64,000 bases of DNA, from NCBI GenBank assembly GCA_002162955.1, contig MABD01000011.1, positions 1 through 64,000 of the forward strand, written 5' to 3'. The notes below the pieces were generated by a model that was not told where the DNA came from, searched no databases, and worked only from the letters and a program-made list of their open reading frames with translations. The position numbers and the translations under genes were made by a program. The stretch comes from Gammaproteobacteria bacterium 45_16_T64 (GTDB taxonomy: Bacteria; Pseudomonadota; Gammaproteobacteria; Pseudomonadales; Ketobacteraceae). This document shows positions 1 to 7,918 of this stretch, piece after piece (position 1 is the first letter of the stretch; the number at the start of each line of letters is the position of its first letter).

Positions 1-2
1 AC

Positions 3-95
3 CTTGATCCAATGTTTGCAGTGGCAAATGCACCAGAACAATACAAAAATCAGGTGATCGAACCGTTGATTGATTGGGTTTTAAATAACCTTTAA
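3..95 (+). CDS. C-terminal end of an unidentified protein (partial)
   Basis: An open frame enters from the left edge and stops at TAA 93-95, leaving the last 30 residues, which end in EPLIDWVLNNL. The frame is clean and the composition protein-like, with an amphipathic helix-like ending. Too little is present to assign a family. A long perfect inverted repeat starts 5 bases after the stop, which fits the end of a transcription unit. The next gene is on the opposite strand, so the pair is convergent. Confidence 0.5.
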   Translation, partial: LDPMFAVANAPEQYKNQVIEPLIDWVLNNL

Positions 96-100
96 TAAAA

Positions 101-155
101 CGATATTGTTATGTGATATGGGCTCTAAAACACTCTACATCACATAACAATATCG
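101..155. terminator. Long perfect inverted repeat between convergent genes
   Basis: Arms 101-117 and 139-155 are perfectly complementary (17 bp, starting CGATATTGTT), with a 21-base loop. The repeat lies just after the stop at 95 and before the 3' end of the convergent kinase gene. No T-tract follows on the plus strand, so it is either a factor-assisted bidirectional terminator or a binding dyad; a terminator is the simpler reading. Confidence 0.5.
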
Positions 156-377
156 CTGAAGTATCACACCAGAAAACACGTCAAAAGCAAAGGTAATTCA
201 CTTGTTTTTAGGGGGGACGTATGAAAACTCTTGCACATGAAGTACTCACTTTCTTTTGATGTAGCGCAAAAACCACTTACCATTAGGATCTATCAATAGC
301 CTTAGCAGTAAATGGTTTTATCGAAACCAATGTAGTCTACGGTTGCTATGGTTACCACTAGAATGCTTACTAGCCGC
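156..377. other. Gap between convergent genes; weak hairpin
   Basis: No gene is seen here. Arms 269-280 and 308-319 form a 12-bp stem with one mismatch around a 27-base loop. It may serve as the 3' end of the minus-strand kinase transcript. The rest shows no recognisable signal. Confidence 0.3.
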
Positions 378-3203
378 TCATTTAATAGGAAGAAGCTCTT
401 TCATTACTTCATATAGATGGGTCTTATTGAGCGGCTTTGTCAAAACTCCTTCACACCCAGCATTCATTATTCTATCTATTTCTGCTTGATCTGTTTCAGC
501 CGTAAGTGCATAGATGGGCATCTCATATTGATGTTCTCGCAAATGTTTCGTTGCTTCAATGCCGTTTCTATTCGGCATATTAATATCCATAAGGACAAAA
601 TCAAATTTCTCATTGTCGCAAAATTCACAAGCTTCCACACCATCATTGGCAACCACAACATCGACACCGGTCTTTTTTAGCACCCGTTCAATCAGTTTTT
701 GATTCACCACGTTATCTTCGGCTAGCAATACTCGTCCGAACAAGGCAGGAACAACTGCTTTCTTTCTGTTTTTTGACAACACCGTTTGACCTGGTCTTTC
801 TACAATTCCAGAGTTGTCAGAACCCTGAAACGCTGTATCAGTTGGGCCAGTTATCCAGCAAGCATCCTTAGCTGATTCACTCTTCACGGAAAATTCAACA
901 ACGCTTCCATGGCCTTCTTTACTCGATATGGATATTTCACCACCCATCATCTCTGCTAGCTTTTTAGATATAGGAAGCCCCAAGCTTCCTCCATTTTCTG
1001 TTACATCCCCATTAAGCAATCCTCTTAGTTTATCCTTTTTAACCCCTACGCCAGTATCCGACACTGAGAACGTTAGCTTATCGGTAACCCATGATATCGC
1101 AACAGTAACCTTTCCCTTTTCTGTGAATCTTATTGCGTTACTACAGAGGTTGTTTACCACCTGTAAAATCCGCGTGGGATCACCCTTGATTTTGTCGGGT
1201 ATGGGATATGTTATGTTGATTTCGAAGTCTAACGACTTGTTTTTTGCTTTTTCTAAGAAAGAATTGGATAGTGAATTAACGATGTCAATTGTACTAACTA
1301 CAATATATTCAATATCAAACTTTCTCGCATCCATTTTTGAATAGTCAAGAATGTTGTTGATTAGCTGGAGCAACTCTCGGCTATTTTCAACAACCATATC
1401 AACACAATATAGCCTTTCGCTGTCTTCTATCCAAGGCTCTTGCATCAACTCACCAAAGCCAATTATGGACGTTAAGGGCGTTCGTATTTGATGGCTCATC
1501 GTCGATAAAAACTTACTTTTCTGCTCAGCCCTAGCCGAAGCGATCTTTCTTTTTATTCTTTCCTTTAACTCTTCATTGACTGCTATTTCCTTTTCCTTTT
1601 CATCGGTAACATCAATAACTGTACCTTCAATATGATGTTCCTTGTCAGTATCACCGCGAATAAATTTTGCATTATTAATAATCCAAGCAGGAGAAAAGCC
1701 ATCCCTCTCAACGATCACTTCATTCCTAATGTCACCATTTTTAATTAGGTTATCATAATTTATTTTTTTTCCAAAAAGACTGTTGGCTACTTGAGTGCTG
1801 CTATTTTTAAGCTTTTCAACATCAGAAAACCCCATTGTCCTAGCCAATGATTTGTTGGCATTTATGATTTTTCCAAAAGCCGTCATTTGATACATTCCCT
1901 CTAGCGCGTTATCAAATACGGAGCGATATTTCGACATATTGTCAACGAGCATTTTGTCCGCATCCAATGCCTTTTGCCTTACTCTTTTTATTCTCTCTGC
2001 TAGAGCAAATGACAGAACGACGGCTTCTAACATCACGCCGATAGGCGCAGATGCAATGGTATACCAGGTTGCTGGTAATATTTTTAGAGCCACCGTAGCA
2101 TAAACAATCAGACCAAAACCATTACAGGACCATGCATAAAAGAAAAACTTTGCACCTTCATTGCCTTTCCGCCAAGAATAAAATGATGTAGACAGTATAA
2201 ATAGAAAGGTGAGTGCGGAAAAAATAATTACCCAAATAAGCGAAATGTGATCTTTTTTGATCAGACTAATAAAGCCGCAAATTAATACTAGCTGAAAGTA
2301 CACATTGCAAACCAAGTTTATTCTCGGGTGCAGCGCTCGAATGTTGAGAAATATGACAGTAAATTTCATGCCCGCCCATAAAGAAAACCAAATAATGGTG
2401 GACGTGTATTCTTTACCTAGAACTTCAAAGAGAGGATATGAATGTATAACGCCATGTCCAATCTCAAACAATTCAAATAACGTGACCCCAAATAAATACA
2501 TCACATAATAAAGGTAGCTATCATCCCTAACTGATAAATAGACAAAAATATTATAGATCATGAGCATGAGCATTCCACCAAAAAATAGCCCATAGAGAAA
2601 TTCTTCTCTAGCGATCTTTTCTATAAAGCCCTCTGGCGTCCAGAGGGTTAAAGGAAAATGTAGAGCAGAGGTGGTATTTTGTATTTTTATATACAGCGTT
2701 ATTTCTTCCTCTAATCGCAGTGATAGGGGAAAAACAGTATTCACATGAACGATGTCCTTATTTTGAAAGAGTAATCGTGTATCGGAAGTGCTAACCAAGT
2801 AGCTATCATCATCTTGAGGAACATACAGCTCCGCAACACCGAGTAGTGCTTTGCCAATTTCCAAAAGCCATCGCTTTTGAATGTCAACATTTGGGAGGTT
2901 TTTTGGGTACAGCAGGCTTACCTTGAGCCAATATGTATAAGGGGTAACCCCTAAGTTTATAATGGCATTGTTGTCGCGATAAAATTCCTTCTGGTAGGCT
3001 TCTGAGGCGACTTGGTCAATGGTTAGGCTATTGGTTTCATCCTTTAGCACTAACATATAGCTATTTAGCGAATAACTAGGTTTTCCAAACAATTGTTCTG
3101 GATTTAATTCTTCCACTGCTATCAGCGCGCTCATTGGCAGCCAAGATAGCAAAAAAATCAGACAGTATAGAGTTTTACTGCTGCGAAGGCCGTTCACTGT
3201 CAT
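378..3203 (-). CDS. Hybrid sensor histidine kinase/response regulator (7TMR-DISM type)
   Basis: A 941-residue membrane sensor kinase with a C-terminal receiver. In order: signal peptide (about 1-30); extracellular 7TMR-DISM ligand domain (about 35-185); seven-helix DISM membrane region (about 200-400); PAS-like domain (about 425-535); coiled linker; HisKA with phospho-acceptor H571 in SHQIRTPL; HATPase with N box NNLCSNAIRF, DTGVGV and GGSLGLPIS; receiver with phospho-acceptor D873 in VLMDINMP and K in LTKPL. The 7TMR-DISM family senses extracellular small molecules, often carbohydrates, but the ligand is unknown. Two oddities: the residue after the phospho-His is Gln instead of the usual Glu/Asp, and the F-box/lid between DTGVGV and GGSLGL is shortened. 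It stands alone with no adjacent response regulator. Start ATG at 3203 directly precedes the hydrophobic signal segment. Confidence 0.9.
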   Translation of the reverse strand: MTVNGLRSSKTLYCLIFLLSWLPMSALIAVEELNPEQLFGKPSYSLNSYMLVLKDETNSLTIDQVASEAYQKEFYRDNNAIINLGVTPYTYWLKVSLLYPKNLPNVDIQKRWLLEIGKALLGVAELYVPQDDDSYLVSTSDTRLLFQNKDIVHVNTVFPLSLRLEEEITLYIKIQNTTSALHFPLTLWTPEGFIEKIAREEFLYGLFFGGMLMLMIYNIFVYLSVRDDSYLYYVMYLFGVTLFELFEIGHGVIHSYPLFEVLGKEYTSTIIWFSLWAGMKFTVIFLNIRALHPRINLVCNVYFQLVLICGFISLIKKDHISLIWVIIFSALTFLFILSTSFYSWRKGNEGAKFFFYAWSCNGFGLIVYATVALKILPATWYTIASAPIGVMLEAVVLSFALAERIKRVRQKALDADKMLVDNMSKYRSVFDNALEGMYQMTAFGKIINANKSLARTMGFSDVEKLKNSSTQVANSLFGKKINYDNLIKNGDIRNEVIVERDGFSPAWIINNAKFIRGDTDKEHHIEGTVIDVTDEKEKEIAVNEELKERIKRKIASARAEQKSKFLSTMSHQIRTPLTSIIGFGELMQEPWIEDSERLYCVDMVVENSRELLQLINNILDYSKMDARKFDIEYIVVSTIDIVNSLSNSFLEKAKNKSLDFEINITYPIPDKIKGDPTRILQVVNNLCSNAIRFTEKGKVTVAISWVTDKLTFSVSDTGVGVKKDKLRGLLNGDVTENGGSLGLPISKKLAEMMGGEISISSKEGHGSVVEFSVKSESAKDACWITGPTDTAFQGSDNSGIVERPGQTVLSKNRKKAVVPALFGRVLLAEDNVVNQKLIERVLKKTGVDVVVANDGVEACEFCDNEKFDFVLMDINMPNRNGIEATKHLREHQYEMPIYALTAETDQAEIDRIMNAGCEGVLTKPLNKTHLYEVMKELLPIK

Positions 3204-3488
3204 GTAAAAATCGTCAATATTGGTATAACCAAAAATACACCTCAGGTACGCTATTCAACCGATTGTTACTGATGCAATTTTCTTTACAGATAACGATTAA
3301 AGGATTTCAGCATCCTAATTTTATCCTAGCAGCCTTCCAGCGGCCTGGCGACCTTACTGCTCATCCAGTATTGGGCAAATACTGTTAACGAATGGAAGCC
3401 AGGAGTGTTTAGATCTAGAAGAGGTGGTAGACCAACTTAACAAGTAGTTTGATTTGAACTTCACCGTTGTAAAATCTATCGAACAAAT
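3204..3488. other. Intergenic region between divergent kinase and tetR
   Basis: This stretch separates the divergent kinase (-) and tetR (+) genes. No convincing ORF or RNA gene was found. It should hold the kinase promoter, but I could not pick a clear -35/-10 pair. The regulatory elements of tetR begin at 3489. Confidence 0.3.
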
Positions 3489-3512
3489 ACAACATTATTG
3501 TTATTATGTCGT
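3489..3512. promoter_or_regulatory. Candidate TetR-family operator (copy 1, upstream of tetR)
   Basis: A 24-bp dyad: left arm ACAACATTAT, 4-base centre TGTT, right arm ATTATGTCGT (8/10 dyad matches). The same layout, consensus RCRACATWWT-N4-AWWATGTYGY, occurs twice in the P450/SDR divergent region (5656-5679 and 5681-5704). It is not seen elsewhere in the window by eye. It lies about 17 bases upstream of the predicted tetR -35 region, as expected for an autoregulated TetR protein. Binding itself is inferred. Confidence 0.6.
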
Positions 3513-3528
3513 ATTGATCTTAGTCCTG

Positions 3529-3558
3529 CTGAGATTCTTAGTCAACTAAGAATATAAT
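3529..3558 (+). promoter_or_regulatory. tetR promoter with a palindrome in its spacer
   Basis: A perfect -10 box TATAAT (3553-3558) pairs with a weak -35 CTGAGA (3529-3534) at 18-bp spacing. A perfect 9-bp dyad, ATTCTTAGT (3534-3542) and ACTAAGAAT (3545-3553), fills the spacer, so a bound protein would block polymerase. A near-copy of one arm, ACTAAGAA, lies at 5639-5646 upstream of the P450. The ribosome binding site AGAAGGA (3571-3577) follows. Confidence 0.6.
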
Positions 3559-3582
3559 GATGGTATTCATAGAAGGAATGAC

Positions 3583-4212
3583 ATGGGTAAGCAAGTACTT
3601 ACAGAAACTGCCAATATAAGAAAGGCAAAGCCAGAAAACCCAGAGTACGATGAAATTAAGCAATTTATGGTAGATGAAGCCATTGAATTGATAGCTGAAC
3701 AAGGCATTGATAAGTTACGTTTCGATCAATTAGCTAAACGTGTAGGAAGAAACCGTACAACGATTTATCGTTATTTTGATAGTAAGCAGGAACTAATCAC
3801 GGCGGTGATGAAAACGTTAATGGTCGAAATAACTGAAAATATTATCGAGGATACCGCTGACACTAATGAGACAACGCCTAATTCGATTACCGATAACCTC
3901 TATCAAGTTATTCACGCCATGCGTACAGAAGATCGATACCGAATCATTATGGATGCCCAAAACGTTGAGCAATTTACAGAGCTTGCAAAGGCAAGCTTAT
4001 CGGAAATCGCAACCATTATGTTATCAAAGTTCATGCTTGATTCTGATGCGGGTCGCCTGTTACGCACGGATATTGATATGGATGAAGCTATTCACTGGCT
4101 GTTCCATCAAATTATTTCCTACGGCTTTTTAGGGTTAAAGGGTGAAAGCGAGGGGGAGCAAAAGCAGTATTTATACCGCATGGTTGCTCCTGTATTATTT
4201 AATAGGCAATAG
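3583..4212 (+). CDS. TetR/AcrR family transcriptional regulator
   Basis: A 209-residue one-component regulator. The N-terminal DNA-binding domain (about 22-75) has the TetR helix-turn-helix signature: AIELIAEQGIDKLRFDQLA, then RNRTTIYRYFDSKQELI. The remaining two-thirds is the divergent helical ligand-binding and dimerisation domain. The start ATG at 3583 has a good Shine-Dalgarno (AGAAGGA) and a TATAAT promoter. It converges on the P450 gene with only 10 bases between the stops. The 24-bp dyad shared by its own upstream region and the P450/SDR divergent region suggests it controls both and itself, probably as a repressor released by a substrate or product of the P450. The effector cannot be read from sequence. 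Confidence 0.9.
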   Translation: MGKQVLTETANIRKAKPENPEYDEIKQFMVDEAIELIAEQGIDKLRFDQLAKRVGRNRTTIYRYFDSKQELITAVMKTLMVEITENIIEDTADTNETTPNSITDNLYQVIHAMRTEDRYRIIMDAQNVEQFTELAKASLSEIATIMLSKFMLDSDAGRLLRTDIDMDEAIHWLFHQIISYGFLGLKGESEGEQKQYLYRMVAPVLFNRQ

Positions 4213-4222
4213 ACTTAATGCC

Positions 4223-5629
4223 TTAGATAACCCGACGACCGACGACTCTAATTTTTAGGTCCATTGGCTGTGTGAAAGGTCGTGCAACAACTCTGGGTTT
4301 TGCACCTTTTGGCACAAGTTCAAAATCATAATGATTAACCCAGTAAGATACCATTTCCTGGGTAATTAGCGGTCCTATCATTGCCCCCGTACATCGATGA
4401 GAACCACTACCAAAGGCTAATACATGACGCTTTAGGTTGGATGCGCCTTTACCAAGAAAACGGGATGGATCAAATCTGGTCGGGTCAGGAAAGAGTTCTT
4501 CATCTAAATGATCACCAGAAATTTGAATTAGTACCTCATCTCCCTTACGAATTGTGTAACCCGCAAATTGAAAGTCTTGTGTCGCATATCGAATGACCAG
4601 TGCTCCTGGGGGGGTAATACGCACCGTTTCTTGAAATGCAGCGCGCAAGAATTTCTGATCCATTGGATCAATATTACCGTCGGATTCTTGTGAAAGCTTT
4701 CGATATTCATCCCTTACTTTTTTCAAATGCTCAGGGTGACTTAACAATCGATATAAAAAGAATGCCGCTGCTGAAGCCACTGTATCAAAGCCAGCTAGAT
4801 ACGCCATCAAAGGTACAATTTTTAAATCATCATCTTCCCAGTGATCTGTGCCTTCTGGCGGTGGGCAGCTTAAATACTGCCCCACCATGGTTTCAGCAGC
4901 CAGGTCAGGGTCAGCTCGCACCTTACCAACCAGCTCTAAGAAGTGCTCATTCATACGTTTTTGCGCAGACTTGTAGGCCGGATTATTGAGCGCAAGCCAC
5001 ATAGGCACATGACCATAAGTGGCAAAAAATAAGGTGTGTATTACCTTAGACAGATCTTCTCTACTAAAAGGAAAGGGCTCTCGGTTAAGTAGTTGCGATA
5101 GCACCTGAACGGTTTGGGATTGCGTCTCTTTCAGTGCATCAAAGGTATCCCCTGGTCGCCATTGATCCGTTTGTTGGCTTAAGCACCCAATAATTTCATC
5201 ACGCTTAGCGCGTTCTAGTTTTCTGTTTAGAAAATTACTATGCGCTTTTCGATATATCTTGTGTTGAGGGCCATCAAACGTCATCGGTAAGCGACTCTTT
5301 ATGGCTTTTTGCAACACTTTCATGGACTTAGTTGTACACAAAATATCGTCATTTTCCATCAATGCTATTGCATCGGGCCCACAAATGCAGGTCATTTCAA
5401 ACCCTAACATGCGCATACGAAATACGTCGCCGTACGTTTTACGAGTTTCAGCAAGAAAGGGGAGTACATCACCGGTAAATTGTTTAATGGGTCCAATAAT
5501 CGGCGTGGACTTGATTAACGGGGGGCGTATTCCATTTCCCGCCCCAACCTTAATTCGAGTAGAAGCCCCTTCATCAAATGGACTTTTATTTTCATTTGTT
5601 GGATTTATTTTTTCCGCCTGCACGATCAC
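4223..5629 (-). CDS. Cytochrome P450
   Basis: A soluble bacterial P450 of 468 residues with no membrane anchor. Motifs: I-helix oxygen-activation AGFDT; K-helix ETVR (ExxR); PERF-like DPSRF; and haem loop FGSGSHRCTG with thiolate ligand C413. This is a haem monooxygenase that needs separate redox partners; no ferredoxin or reductase gene is adjacent. The substrate is unknown. The GTG start at 5629 is only a base or so from the Shine-Dalgarno GAGGGAG, while a second GTG at 5623 is spaced 7 bases from it and is probably the real start (466 residues). It is divergent from the SDR gene across a region with two copies of the shared 24-bp dyad, and convergent with tetR. It probably works with the SDR on one compound; that pairing is inferred from context. 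Confidence 0.93.
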   Translation of the reverse strand: MIVQAEKINPTNENKSPFDEGASTRIKVGAGNGIRPPLIKSTPIIGPIKQFTGDVLPFLAETRKTYGDVFRMRMLGFEMTCICGPDAIALMENDDILCTTKSMKVLQKAIKSRLPMTFDGPQHKIYRKAHSNFLNRKLERAKRDEIIGCLSQQTDQWRPGDTFDALKETQSQTVQVLSQLLNREPFPFSREDLSKVIHTLFFATYGHVPMWLALNNPAYKSAQKRMNEHFLELVGKVRADPDLAAETMVGQYLSCPPPEGTDHWEDDDLKIVPLMAYLAGFDTVASAAAFFLYRLLSHPEHLKKVRDEYRKLSQESDGNIDPMDQKFLRAAFQETVRITPPGALVIRYATQDFQFAGYTIRKGDEVLIQISGDHLDEELFPDPTRFDPSRFLGKGASNLKRHVLAFGSGSHRCTGAMIGPLITQEMVSYWVNHYDFELVPKGAKPRVVARPFTQPMDLKIRVVGRRVI

Positions 5630-5655
5630 TCTCCCTCAAACTAAGAAATGCGCTA

Positions 5656-5679
5656 GCAACATATTTGATATTATGTTGC
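5656..5679. promoter_or_regulatory. Candidate TetR-family operator (copy 2, P450/SDR)
   Basis: A 24-bp dyad with arms GCAACATATT and ATTATGTTGC around TGAT (9/10 dyad matches). The outer part is a perfect 10-bp inverted repeat (5654-5663 with 5672-5681). It matches the element upstream of tetR in arm sequence and 4-base centre. It lies 27 bp upstream of the first P450 GTG and could block both divergent promoters. Confidence 0.6.
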
Positions 5680-5680
5680 T

Positions 5681-5704
5681 ACGACATAATGGATAAAATG
5701 TTGT
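5681..5704. promoter_or_regulatory. Candidate TetR-family operator (copy 3, P450/SDR)
   Basis: A second 24-bp element, arms ACGACATAAT and AAAATGTTGT around GGAT (7/10 dyad matches). It is placed 25 bp centre-to-centre from copy 2. Tandem spacing of about two and a half helical turns suggests two dimers could bind next to each other. Confidence 0.55.
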
Positions 5705-5825
5705 ATCTAGAGTAGGCTTGTTAAAACATGTAGTCAACAAACAATTTGCGAATGAAATCATCGATAGAAAACCCTATGCAAATTGGAGGCTATTCTATGA
5801 ACCAATCAACGTAAGGCTTACTGCA

Positions 5826-6773
5826 ATGAAAATTCTTGTGACGGGTGCATTTGGAAATATTGGGTCAATGCTTTTAGACGAGCTATTATCTCGGGGTCAT
5901 GAAATTACAGCGTTTGATTTAGAGAATGCTGCAAATAAAGAAATTCAACAGCGATATAGACATGATATTGAAACAGCCTGGGGGGATATTTGTGATAAAG
6001 AGAGCATCAGGCCTCACATAGAAAACAAAGATGCGATATTACATTTTGCCGCCCTAATCCCTCCAATGACAGAAACACACCCCGAGATAGCTGAAAGGGT
6101 AAATGTTGATGGAACTCGAAATCTTCTAGAGCTTATTAATGAGAGTAATAGCAATCCTGTTGTCGTTTTCACGTCTTCTTTTGCCGTGTGGGGTCACAAC
6201 CAAAAGGCTCCGCCTCCGAGGACTGTGAGCTGCCCTTTAGTGGCAACCGATAACTACTCACGACATAAAATAGAATGTGAGAAAATGGTTAGATCGCAAA
6301 TTACCCCCTGGGTTATTCTGCGTATTGGTGCCTGTTTTGATACCCGCAATCGGCATATTGAAAAGCATTCGATTCGTATGATGCTGGATACCGAGGCAAA
6401 TAGTCGTATCGAATATGTTCATCCAGCCGATGTGGCAACTGCAGCTGCAAACGCAATTGAAAGAAAAGAAGCCCACAACAAGTTGCATTTGATTGGTGGC
6501 GGAAAGTCTTGCCAAATAACGCAAATGGATATGGTTAATACCCTTCTTGGAGCAGCGGGCTTTTCACTTGAAGAAAAGGATTTTGGAAATAATCTGTTTT
6601 ATAGTGATTGGATGGATACGTCAGAATCACAGCGTATTCTAGAATTTCAACATAAGTCCTTTAGTGTACTTCGAGACGACCTCTTCGATTCTCTCAAATA
6701 TATCAGACCCTTCTTGAGACCAATATCCGGAATTGCATCTTGGGGGTTCGTGAAGTGGGCTCGTTCTGGATGA
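5826..6773 (+). CDS. NAD-dependent epimerase/dehydratase (extended SDR)
   Basis: A Rossmann-fold oxidoreductase of about 315 residues. The N-terminus MKILVTGAFGNIG carries the TGxxGxxG dinucleotide motif. A Ser region TSSFAVWG and the catalytic YxxxK in NYSRHK follow, as in extended SDRs (UDP-sugar epimerases, dehydratases, 3-beta-HSD-like enzymes). A TTG-initiated extension to 5718 is possible in frame, but the family normally starts at the MKILVTG segment, and ATG 5826 has an upstream TAAGG. The gene is divergent from the P450 and shares its operator region, so it may act on the P450 substrate or product. The substrate cannot be named. Confidence 0.88.
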   Translation: MKILVTGAFGNIGSMLLDELLSRGHEITAFDLENAANKEIQQRYRHDIETAWGDICDKESIRPHIENKDAILHFAALIPPMTETHPEIAERVNVDGTRNLLELINESNSNPVVVFTSSFAVWGHNQKAPPPRTVSCPLVATDNYSRHKIECEKMVRSQITPWVILRIGACFDTRNRHIEKHSIRMMLDTEANSRIEYVHPADVATAAANAIERKEAHNKLHLIGGGKSCQITQMDMVNTLLGAAGFSLEEKDFGNNLFYSDWMDTSESQRILEFQHKSFSVLRDDLFDSLKYIRPFLRPISGIASWGFVKWARSG

Positions 6774-6955
6774 ATAAAATCACTAGGAGAACCTATAACC
6801 CCTTGTCTAACCGTTAGGCTATATGAGGAGGACGTGCTGGTAGTGCGAAACGAAATGATGGTGCTTTCCAGAGTGCTGTCAATCTAACTCATCCATGTAT
6901 AATTTCGGCCCATAAATACTTATAAACACTTTCGTTATCCTCGACTAACTATCAG
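6774..6955. other. Intergenic stretch next to the ttcA remnant
   Basis: No gene, tRNA or insertion-sequence end was recognised. The minus strand continues past the ttcA fragment stop without any TtcA-like coding, so this may be the scar of the deletion or replacement that truncated ttcA. Confidence 0.3.
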
Positions 6956-7129
6956 TCACACCATCTGGCTGTACCATAGATTCCCACCTGACAAGCAAGC
7001 CATAATCACGTCGCCATGCTCGATCATTTTGTAATCGGCAATTGCGGTGCCCACTTGTCGCCTAATACGATTTTGTACTTTGGCAAAGCGTTGTTTTGGG
7101 TCTAGAGATTGGATTTTGCTGTCTGTCAT
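6956..7129 (-). pseudogene. ttcA: Truncated ttcA (tRNA 2-thiocytidine synthetase) fragment
   Basis: A 57-codon minus-strand frame from ATG 7129 to TGA 6956. Its residues 10-49 closely resemble the N-terminus of TtcA, including [20 protein letters not shown] and then VIMACLSGG, which is the start of the PP-loop SGGKDS. Identity ends exactly there: the sequence reads SGGN, eight unrelated residues and a stop. The normal protein is about 300 residues, so the ATP-binding loop, cysteine motifs and C-terminal domain are all missing and it cannot function. It is a 5' gene remnant. A complete ttcA presumably exists elsewhere in the genome, since a partial duplication by rearrangement is the easiest origin. 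Confidence 0.75.
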
Positions 7130-7152
7130 CTAGGCGTTACTGCTGAAAGGGT

Positions 7153-7183
7153 GTGGGCCCCCTCAATGACTAAAGGGGCCCAC
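7153..7183. terminator. GC-rich hairpin
   Basis: Arms GTGGGCCCC (7153-7161) and GGGGCCCAC (7175-7183) pair perfectly over 9 bp with a 13-base loop. It lies 13 bp past the stop of the minus-strand lipoprotein gene and upstream of the ttcA remnant. A second 7-bp hairpin (7189-7195 with 7203-7209) overlaps the lipoprotein stop codon. No T-run follows, so factor-assisted termination is likely. Confidence 0.5.
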
Positions 7184-7195
7184 CGGGTGGTCTCG

Positions 7196-7759
7196 CTAGG
7201 AACGAGACCGCTGAGAAGCTGAGGGAAGAGCAATGGAATAGTCCAGTGATGATGAATCAACGGTTGCATTGGCATTTGAGGTTAAAAAACGAAAATCACT
7301 GAGGGCAATATGAGCTGTTGAGTATGTTCCAGCCTCAATTGTGGCTGAAATATCGAAATGATGCTGTTGTTTAGAGTCTAAATAGATGTTGATAGCGCGA
7401 GGATCTAGCCACTGATCGTCTCCGGCCATCTTGATGCGGATATTCTTAAGCGCCATTGCGGATGGCGCTGAGACGACACTGAGCCCTTCTAAGAATGCGC
7501 CCGAATCTTGGGTTTCCACGATAAAGCTACCAATAGTATGCTGTGATTGGCTGTCACTAAGGTTAATTGCTGAGTCAGAGCTGACGCGAGTAATGTGGAT
7601 ACTGTCGCTTGATTGAGGCTGTTGCGTGTGGATACAGCCCTGTAGAAAGAGGGCAGTAACGATTGCCAGAACAACAGTATTGATTATGGTGGATCGCTTC
7701 AGGCGAGTCGTATTCTGTGTAATGGCTGTTGGTCTACTGTCAACTGATTGCGTTTTCAT
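7196..7759 (-). CDS. Small hypothetical lipoprotein
   Basis: A 187-residue protein with an N-terminal cytoplasmic stretch, one hydrophobic segment (about 25-40) and a lipobox LQGC, so Cys42 or so is the likely lipidated residue. The mature part is Ser/Thr/Asp-rich and predicted to be mostly beta, with phrases such as SGAFLEGLSVVSAPSAMALKNIRIKMAG. I do not recognise a family. ATG 7759 has a Shine-Dalgarno CGGAG six bases upstream. It lies downstream of and in the same orientation as the PHP-domain lipoprotein, but with a hairpin between them, so it may be transcribed separately. Confidence 0.65.
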   Translation of the reverse strand: MKTQSVDSRPTAITQNTTRLKRSTIINTVVLAIVTALFLQGCIHTQQPQSSDSIHITRVSSDSAINLSDSQSQHTIGSFIVETQDSGAFLEGLSVVSAPSAMALKNIRIKMAGDDQWLDPRAINIYLDSKQQHHFDISATIEAGTYSTAHIALSDFRFLTSNANATVDSSSLDYSIALPSASQRSRS

Positions 7760-7860
7760 ATCGTACTCCGAGGATTGCTCCGAGGATATTTGGAGATAAC
7801 GTGGTTTGGGCTACTGCCTGTAGGTGATCACGTTAAAATCAGTATACGCAATAATGCTGT

Positions 7861-7909
7861 ATGCGCAACCAGTATCTGGGTAAATATACAGTGGTTGCGC
7901 ATGTTTTTT
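7861..7909. terminator. Terminator-like hairpin between two lipoprotein genes
   Basis: Arms ATGCGCAACCA (7861-7871) and TGGTTGCGCAT (7892-7902) pair perfectly, followed on the plus strand by six T (7904-7909). It sits just past the stop of the minus-strand PHP-domain gene. The T-run is on the plus strand, so intrinsic termination would be strongest for plus-strand transcripts. Confidence 0.6.
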
Positions 7910-7918
7910 GAAAAGCGC

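Noticed and set aside
928-1344. 138-codon plus-strand ORF inside the histidine kinase gene
   Set aside because: It lies opposite the well-conserved HATPase region and has no family signature; an antisense shadow.
6774-6860. Possible tRNA-like stretch near TCTAACCGTTAGGC
   Set aside because: No cloverleaf arms or conserved T-loop can be folded; only a short dyad is present.
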